Shown here piece by piece: positions 49,578-60,382 of a stretch of 64,000 nt of DNA (positions within the stretch are counted from its first letter, which is position 1; each line of letters starts with the position of its first letter). A model generated the notes under the pieces. The model saw only the letters and a program-made list of their open reading frames with translations, did no database searches and was not told the origin of the DNA. Made by a program: the position numbers and the translations under genes. Source of the DNA: Pyrocephalus nanus (lineage: Eukaryota; Chordata; Aves; Passeriformes; Tyrannidae); the NCBI GenBank assembly GCA_038380795.1, contig CM076270.1, positions 9,547,001 through 9,611,000 on the forward strand, read 5' to 3'.

Positions 49578-49602
49578 CACTAAAAAGTGCTGCTTTTTAG
49601 TG
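49578..49602. other. Perfect 10-bp inverted repeat, 5-nt loop
   Basis: CACTAAAAAG (49578-49587) and CTTTTTAGTG (49593-49602) flank TGCTG. It lies in a locally AT-rich noncoding segment (49440-49620) with TTATTTAAAG and ACTAAAGTCC nearby. Possible roles are a palindromic factor site or a structured RNA; neither is shown. Confidence 0.75.
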
Positions 49603-50170
49603 CTGCATCAGCCAGGTCTGGGAGCCCCAGATCCTCATCTGCACGAGGGAAATTTTGGGCATGTCAGAGGCTGAGGTTGAGAGCAGGAGGCTGCCATAGT
49701 GTCAGCAAGAATGAGAGAGGCTCTGGGCCAGGGAAAATCATGGAATAAATGGGATCTGGGCCAAATCCAGGCAGACAGTGCCAGGCTGCCAGGCAGTACT
49801 GCTGCCAGAGCAGTCTGGCACAGCCGGGGAGAGGAAATCCCAGCCAGACCTGGCATTTAATCCTGACTTCCTGATGGAGAGGCTGAAAATGTTCAGCTCC
49901 TGAGGACTTTGGGGCATGGAAGCAAGCAAACACCAAGAGACTTCTGGGAGGCCATTGAGCCTGGCTGGGAAACCCCATCAAGGCCATTGGGGGGCCATTA
50001 TGGGTTCATTTTGTGCACCAGACCCTTCCAGCAGTCCCAGAGATGCTAGAAGTGGGGTGTGCATGCCCCAAGCCTTGTGAGACAGCTGGGATGGGGAAAC
50101 GTGCCTTCCCATCTGGGAAACACTTCAATGAGGGAAGAGAGGAGAAAACAGGAATTTCCTTAGAACTGCT

Positions 50171-50205
50171 GTGGCAGGAAGGGACAGAGAGGGAAACTGA
50201 GACAC
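50171..50205 (-). repeat. MIR-like fragment
   Basis: AGGGAAACTGAGACACAGGA resembles the reverse-complement MIR core GAGGAAACTGAGGCACAGAG. It is short, so confidence is limited. Confidence 0.45.
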
Positions 50206-53200
50206 AGGAGAGTGGATTGGTGGGATGGGTTGAGACAGGGCAGTTGAAACATATGGATGCACAGCTGTCCCCAACCCTCTCCTGTAGATTTGCTGGTGAG
50301 GGTGGCATTAGGCTGATGGCTGGCAAGTGGAGGATTAACCCAGTCCATCCCCTTACCCAGGTGCTGCTCAGCCTGGCAAAGAGGTGGGTGGTCCCAGGAC
50401 TGTAAAAGGGCTAATAGTGGGGGAAGGCTAATAGGGCAGATGTCTCTATTTTTGAAAAGGGGGTGGCAGCAGAACTGTGATGGAGTCTGAGCAGAAGTGG
50501 GACTCTGTGTGTACAGCCACCCCAGAGCCTATTCCCAGGTTTGGGAGCATATTGCACCAGACAGCACTGGGAGTTTTCCTGCAGTGAGATTGTGCCAGCT
50601 TGATGGCTTTCACCCACCAACCACCATCCTGCTGGAGAGGGAAACTGGACTGGCTGGACCAGCTCTGCTTGTGAGATGTGGGTTTGGGATTATCCTCAGT
50701 CCTTACAGGTGGTATGTTTAATTACTCAATCCAGTTTCTTTCTGAGTGTAAAAGTCAGGCTAAGAGTCTCTCACCTCTATCCCTTCACTTAGAGAGAAAT
50801 ATCATCCCTAACCTTCTTTCATCCCCTGGGTGTCTCCAGGGTCTCAACTAGTGGCAGGATGACTTTGGTGTCTTGATGTGGTCCTCCAGAGTGGGTGTCA
50901 TTTGGATCTGCCACCCTGCATGTGTCTGCTTAACCTGTTAGTGCCTGTGTCTCCATCTCTGGCTTTGTGCCATCACTGTGCATGTCACACCCTAATTAAG
51001 CTGATGTGAGCTGGCCCTGTGGCCATCCTGTGCCACGCTGGGTGGTTGGGTTTGCCAGAGTCCTCAGGTACAGTTAGTATGCACTTCATGGTCGTGGTAG
51101 ACACAGGCTGGATCTTTTCCCTGTGCCCCATCCCATACAAATGAAGTCAAAGAGGGGCTGGTGAGAGCTGCAGGAGGAGGAGGAAGTGAGGTTGTGGCTT
51201 TGGGCTGAAGGAGGTGTGTTGCAGCATTGATCATTTTGGTGGGGTGGGCAAACCATGGGAAGCAGCAATTTCATCTCAGAGAGATGATCAACTGCCTGAA
51301 ACACAGTGAGCTGTCACCCCTTGGGGCCATCAACAGAGACAACTCCCACCTGCCCACCTCGGTGACCTCTGCTTGCTGCTGGAGCGGGTGAGGTGATGCC
51401 AACAGCCCTGGGAAGTGCAAGTGAGTCCTCTGAAAAGTCCAGGCCATGGCATTTCAGGAGACTTTCATTGATGCTGAAGTTGCCATATTGCTATCCCTGA
51501 GGACTCATGATGTACTTTTAGTTTTAATTCTCTCTGGCTGCAGCATAAACTTCCTGGTTGAAAAAAATTAAAGTCTGTGCATGTGTCCTGCTTTTTTTTT
51601 TTCCTTTTTCTTTTGAGTTGAATTTCTTTTGAATGCAGAACAAGACTGGAAAAGTCCAGCCCTGAAGTTTATCCGTACCAGGGAAGTGAAGTGTAGAGAA
51701 CAGTTCTGTCCCAGGACATGGAGCAGAGTGTGGTACTCTTGCACAGGGAAGGTTCAGGGAGAGCATCTTATCCCATGCCTGGCAGTCAGAGTGTGTGGCT
51801 CTGTGAAAAGAGCTTTGAATGTGGCATGTGGGACAGTCTGCATGGAGGGCTGGCAGCACCCTTGGCTTGCCAGCTGGATAGGGAGGTGCAGGGGCCTCAC
51901 TGGGAGCCCTGAGCCCAGGGAGATCCCCTCCACTTTACCATTGTAGGGTCCATACTTGGTTGAAATGCTGTGGGTGTGACGTTTCAGGTGACAGGTTAGT
52001 GTGACCCTCTCCAAAGATTTCTCACCTCTCCCATCTGCCCCATGTAACTTTTCCTATGCCCCAGGGAAGGATGCTGCAGATGTAGGGAGGGCTCCCTGCC
52101 CTTCTCCTCAAAGCAGCCACTCTCTTACCCCCAGCTCTTCGTTCTTCCAATGAACCAGTAAAGGTGCCAGCAACCAGTGCAAGATACTCCCACCCTCTCC
52201 AGTTGCCAGCTGTCGTACTGCAAAGGAACAAAGCAATAAGGAAAATTGCAGTATCATTAATGTGATGATTAAATTGGTGTCTGGAGGTGTCAGCATGAAG
52301 AACAAGGCACTCGCAGCAGACCTCATCCCTGCCATGGCCATGGTCCTGTCCCTCAGCCCTGCCCCACGCCAGACCTGGGGGATCCTCACTTGCAAATTAC
52401 TTCCAGGGCAAGTGCTGCAGATCCTGTGTTGACTTTCCCTTTCTCTATCCTGCATGTCTATTTGCTGCCATGCTTACGTTTTGTTGCGATGTTGTTGTAG
52501 GTGACTGAGGGTTTTTTGTGACTGTAGGGTTTGATTTTGACTCGGAGAGTGAGTCACTACATGGCAAATGGATCCCGTCATAGAAATGTCATTTCCTCGC
52601 CTGGTATTCTTTGCAAATGAGGTTTTGCAGAGCTTGAGCAGCTGTTTTTCCTTCCAGCTGAAAGCCTCTTCCCAGGCCCATTTAAAGACTTATGAATTGG
52701 GTGCTGAGAGTGGTGCATAGGCAGGGAATTAATATCTGCCATGGCCCAGTGGGAGAGGTAACAAGAGTCTTGGCAATCAGTCCTGGGAGATCTGTGGGGC
52801 ACCTTAAATCAACCTGCAAGTACAAAGTGGCTCTGAACCAATGGGAATTGAGAGAGCCATCCCTGTGCTATACCATGTAGTTACACATTTTTGATAACTC
52901 AAAAAGGAAGAGACTTGGAAAGTAATAAAGTCCATGAAATGACTTCTTGATTCTTGGAAAATGCCCTGGACCCATGCTCCATTTAACTCTGTTTCAGAGA
53001 TTGTCTTGCTGGAGATGAGGTGGTCCCAAGCTTGTTATGTGTTGGCCAGGATGTTTCCAGCTGTCAAAATGCTCCTTTGGGTGTTCCCTGGCTTGGCTGT
53101 GCTACTGAGCAAGGGAAGAGCTTGTCTGGCCAGGTGCCGAGTCCCTCCTGCCCACTGTCTTTGTCATAGGGCAGATTTCAGCCAAAACAAGGAATTTCCA

Positions 53201-55017
53201 TCACAGCTTGTTTTCTGCCTCTAGGTCTGGCAGAGCACTCTGCTGCAGCCCTGGGACCTGCTGTGCACAGGCTGCCTCTCATCCTCCCCCAAATGGAATT
53301 TTCCAGCTTAAGGAAAACATGGTGGTAGCAGCGTCCTGAGTGTGGGGCTGAGTGCTACAAGACCTCTCTTTTTGCAGCTGCATCTCTCCTCTGCAGGCAC
53401 AAAATGCCATCTCTATCGCTAGCTGCAATGCCAGTGTTGGCTCTGCCACCTCTGCTGACCCTGCATGGTGCCATGGAGCAGCATCAGACAGGACATAAAG
53501 GAGGTGGCAAGGGGGAGGCAGGAAAACAGTGTGTTATTAGTCAAGCCCTGGCTGACAGACACATCCACAGCTTGGGGTGAAATAATCTGATCCTTTTGTG
53601 ATCTTGGGTGATTCACCCTCGCCTCAGTAAAAAAAACCTGGTCCCGAGCCTCGTGCTGGATGCAGTGTTGAGACTGTGCAGCTTCTTGTCAGAGTGCCCT
53701 GGCTGCAGCCAGCCCTCATCCCGCTCCATCACTGTGCAGGGAGCACAGCCAAGGCAGCACCACTGGGCAACTCGGCCTGATGGGGACCTGCAAGAGCTCA
53801 GTGCTCCTGCCAGATGAAAAAGCACTTCAAGTCTGTGCCGGCCCTGATTAGCAAAATTATGGTTCCCATGGGGCCTGAATACCTGCTCACAGAGTGCCTG
53901 ACTTTCCTGTCCCCCCAGCAGACCTGGGGGACACGCCATAGAGCAGAGGCCAATTTTGCTATTTCTTAGAGAGCTGATTGCTTTTACCTCAGTGAACATT
54001 GAAATGGTCCTGTCTTTCTTTTTTTTTTTTTGTTTTTGTTTTTTAATCTCCCCTTCATTCCTTCTCCTTTTAGCCTAGATGGAGGGGAGGAGAAATGCCT
54101 ATTTCTCAGGGGAGCTGTGGGTATTTAGATCCAGAGGTTGCTGCAGGGAGAAACCCCAGGCTGTGAGCAGGGTACCAGTCCTGTATCCCATAGAGATGTG
54201 GTTAGTTGCCCCAGGAAAGCAAGGGCTCTTTTCTGGTTCCTTTGCTGGATGCCTGCACTCTGGAAAGGTGCTGGCAAATTTATGACCAGCTCAGAGAGGG
54301 AGATCTGGAAAAAGCTGCCGCTACTGGGAGAGATTAAGATGTCACCTGCTTAGGCTGTGTGTGAGGGGATGAGGAGGTAAAAATGCTGAGATGAGATTTT
54401 GGGAGTGGGAAAAGATTTTATACAGTGGAAAAAGGCCTCTGGAGAGTTAGTGACTTGAAATGCACAGGACAAAAGAAGGCCAAAAGATTGCTACAGGAGG
54501 GTGTCTCACAGAGACAAAGGAGGAGGTGTCTACTGGGTAGATGACACCAGGGCTGCTTTGAAAAGAGCTACCCCGATGCCCTGCCTTCACCTCTGGCTAT
54601 CTTTGTGCAAAATTTCTGAGTTCCCTCTGTGTTCAGTGCCCTATGGGTCTGAGTGGCCCTTCCTGGCCTTGAGGACTGAAATAAGCATCCTCCTGCTCTG
54701 TGAAATGCATCCTCTAGACACGTCATCCCCAGGTGACCAAGAGGAGCAACTTTGAGTAGGCAGCTCCCAGCAGGGAGAGAAGCCCCTTGTACATCCCCAT
54801 GGCCAAGAGATTCGGCTGGTGTCCAGGGGGAGAGGGTTCATTCTTGTCCAAAAGCTTCATGACTGTTCTGTCTCTGCTGGCTATCCCTGCCCTGGAAAAC
54901 TTGCTGCAGCAATACCCTGAGAAGGGGCTGCTCATCCTCTTGCTTCTGTGGCAGAAGGATGCACCCCAGGGGCTCTTGCCTGCTGCAGGATGGCACTGAG
55001 GGGACAAGCAACTGTTC

Positions 55018-55050
55018 ATACCTCAGTTTTCCTCCTGGATGCAGTGTGAC
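55018..55050 (+). repeat. MIR-like fragment (short)
   Basis: ACCTCAGTTTTCCTCCTGGA resembles the MIR core TGCCTCAGTTTCCTCATCTG. The match is limited to about 20 bases. Confidence 0.35.
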
Positions 55051-56954
55051 TCTGTGGCTTTGTGGGTCTTTGTGCTCAGGACCAGAGGTTCTTAATTAAG
55101 AGTACAACGTGGGGGGAGAAGCAGGGACCGAGCACAGACAGCTCTAAAAGGTTGTGCTGGGCTGCCCTGCAATTACTGTGATGCACTCTTGAAAAGAGCT
55201 AGGAGTGGATGCAGTTGGTCATTAGGGCTGTGCCTCTCAAGCTTCAAAACTGCTGTTTGTCTTCTCTTTTGGCCTCCTAATTCTCCTGGCAATGCTGCAG
55301 AGCTGTGCTTTCTCAACTTCTGTGCGCCAGCCTTAACCCACTCATGGAGGGACCCAGCTACCAGAAGGGACAACCTCCACACTGGCTGGTTCACTGGGAG
55401 GGATGGGTCTACATCAGGGAGCAGGAGCAAGACGCTGGGAGGAAGACTGGGGTAGTAGTTATGCAGTCTGCCCCATCTTGTTTACTTGCTTCTGAAATTT
55501 TAACCTAACCCAGAGATACTCTGGCCATGGAGATGGCTGGGATGTGGCAGATCGTGGGGAGGAGGAGATTTTGCTGTGCTGCTGGTCATCCTCCTTGCTA
55601 CCTTCCCAGGCAGGGTTAATATAATAAAATACCTGATAAGGGGAATAGATTGAAGGATCATGATCCCATGTGCAGTTCACCCTCTTTTAAGCAGTGGGGG
55701 AACAGAAGTGGAAGAGGAGTTGTCACCTTCTGGTCATTTGGTTTATCAGAAAATTGAAAAAGAGAATGGATCATCACATTAGACTTGTGGGGCCTCAGAG
55801 GTGGAGTGTAGCAAGAAACACAGATCCAAGGGAAAGAAGTGATGTGCAGTCATTCCCTGAGAGCTACCAACTCTTCTCAAGGAGATGACAGAAGGTAAGG
55901 GGGAGCAGCTGTTGAGGCTCCCAGCTGTTGAGCAGGCTGATGCAAGTGATGGAGGCAAAGGGAGAAGGACCCCATGTCTGGTGGTTCTGGTGTCCCAGGA
56001 AAACTGGGGCTGGGAGAGCTGGACTGTGGGTTGTAAGTGGGACAGAGAGGTCTGTCACCACCTGGAAGTCAGGATCTGACAACCTGGAGAGGCATGATGA
56101 GTAAACCTGTGGTTCAGCTCTGAGTGAACCAAGCTCTGTCTGCTCCTTGCTCACCATCCTTACTACATGCCTGCTGTCTTCAGCTAGGAAAGGAGACTTT
56201 AGGGAAACAGATGTTGAAGTTTGTCAAGAGCTCAGCAGCATCTCCATTGCTTTGCTCCAACCCAAGCAACCTCCAAACATCTCAGTCCCAGGAAATATCC
56301 CCTAATGTTCCTGGGAGTGCAGGACAAATGAGCCATGAGGGTCCCTGAAGGGGACAAGGACAGAGGTGCAGAGCTCAGGGGGCTCCCCAAGGGCTGCCCT
56401 GCAGCAAAGCTCAGATGGGGATGAGGGACGAGACAGGGGTGGGAGGTATTGTGGCTGCATGCAGGGAACTGCCCCAAGGATGGGGAGATGGCTGTGTAAC
56501 TGCACAGGGCTTGGGGAACAGCTGGGACTGCGCTGAGAGCTGGCTCATCAGGGTGTTACCATCCTCATCAGGGTGGCCAGAAAACAGAGGGGACAGATGA
56601 GGGATGGAAAGGAGAGAGATTTCCAGGAATGCTTCTTTCCCTGTTGCAATCCCTGAAGTGGGCTTGTGCTCAGGCTCCTTGTGCCTCAGCAGTACAGCAC
56701 AACCTGTCCCTGCACTGGCACAGATCTGTCCCCTGCCTCAGGCATTCCCCAGGGAAAACAATCTGCACAATCTGGAGGCAGGGACAGAAATTCGTGCTTT
56801 ATCAGCTCCTGCTTTTGGCTTTGCCACACAGGGACTGTGACCTGCAACGTGCCACTTCCCTGGCACTGTTGAGCCAGTCCTGCTGAGTCCCTGCCAGCAT
56901 CATCTGGCTGCTGACCCTGTGTCCTGTCCCAGGTGTCACCAGCACTGTGCCATA

Positions 56955-56995
56955 AACCCCTGTTTTACTGTGTCTCCATTTCCCCAAAGGGGATG
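56955..56995 (+). repeat. MIR-like fragment
   Basis: ACTGTGTCTCCATTTCCCCA followed by AAGGGGATGA resembles the MIR core CTGTGCCTCAGTTTCCTCAT and AAATGGGGATAA, including the downstream GGGGAT. It is degraded but colinear. Confidence 0.45.
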
Positions 56996-57689
56996 AAGTT
57001 TCATTTCCTTCATTGCTTTCACTCGAGCAGGCAGCAGCTCTTCTCCCTCTCCCTCCCCGTTTCAGACACTATTTCCAGCTTGTTGATTTCTTCCCTTGAG
57101 TAATGTCTTGTTTACACTCATTTACCCTCCAGCCCTTTGGCTTCAGCAATTCCTTTCCTCGGGGGAAAAAGATGATTTCCCGAGGAAAGTCATGTCTCAG
57201 GGCAGCCCTGGACTCTTCCAGCCCTCGGTATTTTTGCTCTGCCAGCTCCCTCTGCTTGATGCCTGTTTGCTGCTGTGAGCAGTAGGGCCTCTGAAATTTC
57301 TTTGAGCAAAAGCATCGAGGGGTGAGTGGTGCTGCTCCCATCTGCTGTGTGCTCTGGCATTAGGAGGAGAATTTGGGAGTGCAGCACCCCAGGGGCAGTG
57401 TCCTGGTGCTGGAGGCCACGGGGTCCAGGTACCTCCTCACATCCTGGCCGCAGGTGCCAGGCTCAGCAGTGAAGTGAGCTGTGCTGGGGCTCAGCCCCGG
57501 TGGGAACAGAGAGCAAAGGTCTCTCCTGGTAAGTCTCTCCACGCTCCCTCTCCAGGATCCCTACACTCTCCGCTGGAATTCAGCCCCGCCAGAGGCTCTT
57601 TCAGCTCCATTCTGCCCAGTTCAGCCTCTGTGCAGAGTGGGATGGTGCTGGGAAATGCTGAATGAGGGCGGTCCCGGGATGCCAAAGCC

Positions 57690-58700
57690 CTTCAAGGTGA
57701 CATCCTCGGGGGGAACCGAGTCCACCTGCGCCCTGCCACCCTCGGAGGGGGTGAAGAGACCGATGCATGTCCCTGTGCCCACGGACACCTGCCCGTCCCG
57801 TCCCGCGGAGTGGCAGTGCCCGCAGCTGTCTCATGGAGCGGCGGAGCGATTCGCAGCCGCCTTCCCCCTTACCCCCCGCCCTTACCCACCCACCGCCTCC
57901 TCCCCACCTCCGGGGGGTCGGGGCGGGCTGGAGAGCCCGGGACCGCGGAGCCCCCGCCCCGTAGCCCACAGCTCTTCGCCGCCGCAGGCGGAGCGGGAGC
58001 CCGTGGGCTCCGCCGGCTCCGGGAGGGTCTCGGGCAGGTGCAGCACGTGGAGGAGAGAGGAGCCGCGAGTGGAGCGGGGACACGCAGCCTCGACACGCGC
58101 CCGTGGGGCTCAGGAACGCGTGAGTACCTCTATGTGCGCAGATCTGTGCGAGTGTGTGCGGGGGCTGCGGGGCGGCAAAGCGGGAGTGCTCCCTGCGGCC
58201 GGGGGCTGCCAAAGGACGGGGTGCCCGCGCGGAGGACAGGCTGGAGCGCAGGCAGACACTGGGAACGGGGAGGGAGCTGAGCCGGACGCGGAGCAAGGGG
58301 CAATGGTGCGAGCGCAGCAACTTCCTCGCACCGAAGTGTGACAGGAGCCGGCTGGAGTCACCTGTTCCACGGGGGAGTGATTCGGGTGACCCAGGGGTTG
58401 CACATCTGGAAGTGGGGACACGCCAAGAAGCCACTGGGTCCATCTGCATGTCCCCGAGATGAGCCCGGACAACTGGGTGCTTGCACAGGCCCTCGTGCCC
58501 GGCAGTGCCGGGCGGCAGCGGGGCTGATCGATGCTTTACTCACCACCGAGGCCACGCAAATGACAAATGCCGGCGTTGCGAAGGCTCCTGGCGGGGCTGG
58601 AGACGCCTGCCTGCGCCGCCTTCCCCTGGGACTCTCGGAGTCAATGGAGTTTATTACTTTAACCTTATTTCCTCTCTCTCTGAGGAGCATCTTTTCGGCA
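57690..58700 (+). promoter_or_regulatory. NMUR1: CpG island, probable NMUR1 promoter
   Basis: CpG-dense sequence with several GC-box-like CCCGCCC/GGGCGGG stretches between about 57870 and 57960 and no obvious TATA box. It lies directly upstream of the coding exon, whose ATG sits two bases after a splice acceptor, so a spliced 5' UTR exon must lie upstream. This island is the best candidate. The transcription start is not resolved from sequence. Confidence 0.65.
57960..58119 (+). other. NMUR1: Candidate NMUR1 noncoding first exon (3' end at 58119)
   Basis: AACGC|GTGAGTACC gives a donor at 58119/58120 matching GTRAGT. It is the strongest donor I see in the island and is the right orientation to splice to the acceptor at 59485. 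The 5' boundary is arbitrary because no start site can be read from sequence. A weaker alternative donor, GGCAG|GTGCAG, lies at about 58040. Confidence 0.4.
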
Positions 58701-59485
58701 GTGCTGCGTTGCAGATGAGGAGCCAGCCCCTGTCAGGAATAGGGGTCTCGGCACCGGGATTTGCCCAGCCAGCGGTGGGAAAGGAATCCCCCAGCACATC
58801 CCCGGTGCACACACCAGACTCTCAGCTCACAGAGGACAAGAGGGAGAAGGTGAATAAGGGCAGGCGGCTTCTCCGAGCTGAGCTCCGAGGGGAGAGCAGC
58901 CGCAAGATTTCTTTAGCCTGCCTCTTAAGGCAGTGAAGTCTCCATCCCCTCCCACACTCCCTTCCCAGCCTGACCCTGTCGGGCTCAGGGGTGGTGGGAC
59001 CTCAGCCTTCAACTGGAGCTTCTCAACAAGCCGTAAGTCCTTCTCGCGTTGGAAAATCAGTTTTCCCTCAGCTGTTTTATGGTCGCCCTGCCAGCCCCTC
59101 TGCATAGCTGGTGGAATTGAAGCCGGGAGTGATTTTTGGGGTTGGCTTTTGGGGCTGTGTCCTGCTCTGCTTCCAGAGCCCTGCTGACATTTCACTGATG
59201 ATGGGGTGGAGGGGCTAAGGTGGGCTGAGGAGCTGCCAGGGTTGTTTGTAGATGCGAAGTGGGGCAAGAAGCACTTGGGAAGCCTGGAGGGAGCTGAGGT
59301 GGAGATTTTCCTTTGAGATTTTTGCCAAAGGAAAGGATGTGGCTGGGGTAGGATGGGCACAAGGGTGCATTGCAATGGATCAGCAGCATCCTGGCACCCT
59401 GACACCAATGGGGAGAGGGACAGAGGGAGCAGGGTTAGCAAAGGAGTTGGGAAAGCATCCCACAAACCTCCCTGTCTCTCTGCAG
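58701..59485 (+). other. NMUR1: Predicted intron between the 5' UTR exon and coding exon of NMUR1
   Basis: Noncoding sequence ending in the acceptor polypyrimidine tract CCTCCCTGTCTCTCTGCAG at 59485. The in-frame open reading that starts at 59353 continues into the coding exon but lacks similarity to receptor N-termini and precedes the acceptor. Confidence 0.55.
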
Positions 59486-60382
59486 CCATGAATTCTTACG
59501 TCAACTGCTCCAGTTCTGAGTTCCCCCTGCCCCAGCAAGACTTTCCTGTGGAGCCCATCAGTCCTGATCTCAGCAACAGGACTCACCCAGAGACCTTGTT
59601 TGACCCCAAGGATGCCAACCTGACGGAGGAGCAGCTGCGGGATAAGTACCTGGGACCTCGACGGTCCAGCTTCTTTGTCCCAGTGTGTGTCATCTACCTG
59701 CTGATCTTCTCGGTGGGGGCTGTGGGCAACACACTCACCTGCATCGTCATCCTCCGGCACCGCTTCATGAGGACACCCACCAACTACTACCTGTTCAGCC
59801 TGGCTGTGTCTGACCTGCTGGTGCTGCTGCTGGGGATGCCGCTGGAGCTGTACGACATGTGGAGCAACTACCCCTTCCTGCTGGGTGCCAGTGGCTGCTA
59901 TTTCAAGACGCTGCTCTTCGAGGCTGTTTGCTTCGCCTCCATCCTCAACGTCACAGCCCTGAGCGTGGAGCGCTATATCGCTGTGGTGCACCCGCTCAAA
60001 GCCAAGTACGTGGTGACCAGAAACCACGCCAAGAAGGTCATTGTCACCATCTGGGTCTTGTCGGTCATCTGCTCCATTCCCAACACCAGCCTCCATGGGC
60101 TGCAGCCTCTCTACGTGCCAGGCCGGGGGCGAGTGCCCGATTCGGAGATCTGCACCCTGGTGAAGCCACGCTTGACCTACAACCTCATCATCCAGATCAC
60201 CACCATCATCTTCTTCTTCCTGCCCATGGGGACCATCAGTGTCCTCTACCTCCTTATTGGCCTGCAGCTCAAGAGAGAAAAGATGCTGGAAGCCTTGGGA
60301 GCCAAGACCAGCAGCAGCCGCAACTGCCACAACAGCCAGGGACAGAAGAAAGTCAAGAGGAGGCAGGTCACAAAGATGCTGT
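59486..60382 (+). other. NMUR1: NMUR1 first coding exon (N-terminus to start of TM6)
   Basis: The acceptor is a pyrimidine-rich stretch ending CTCTCTGCAG at 59485, so the exon contributes only two 5' UTR bases before the ATG at 59488. It encodes residues 1-298 plus one base of codon 299. The donor is CTGT|GTGAGT at 60382/60383. Joining its final T to TT at 61631 rebuilds a Phe codon, giving [14 protein letters not shown], the expected TM6 entry of NMUR1. The exon covers the extracellular N-terminus, TM1-TM5 and all of ICL3. Confidence 0.93.

Larger units (their letters stand above)
45420..57690. other. Intergenic region between CpG islands, no gene supported
   Basis: Moderate GC content, no recognisable exon or RNA gene. 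Contents are T-runs at about 45470-45488, 51592-51602 and 54019-54032, a perfect hairpin at 49578-49602 and MIR-like fragments at 50171-50205, 55018-55050 and 56955-56995. A CpG-enriched patch at about 48540-48930 has no donor or TATA-like element. Confidence 0.4.

Noticed and set aside
59353..59487. Upstream in-frame ATG adding 45 residues to NMUR1
   Set aside because: It lies before the splice acceptor at 59485, and the added segment has no similarity to receptor N-termini.
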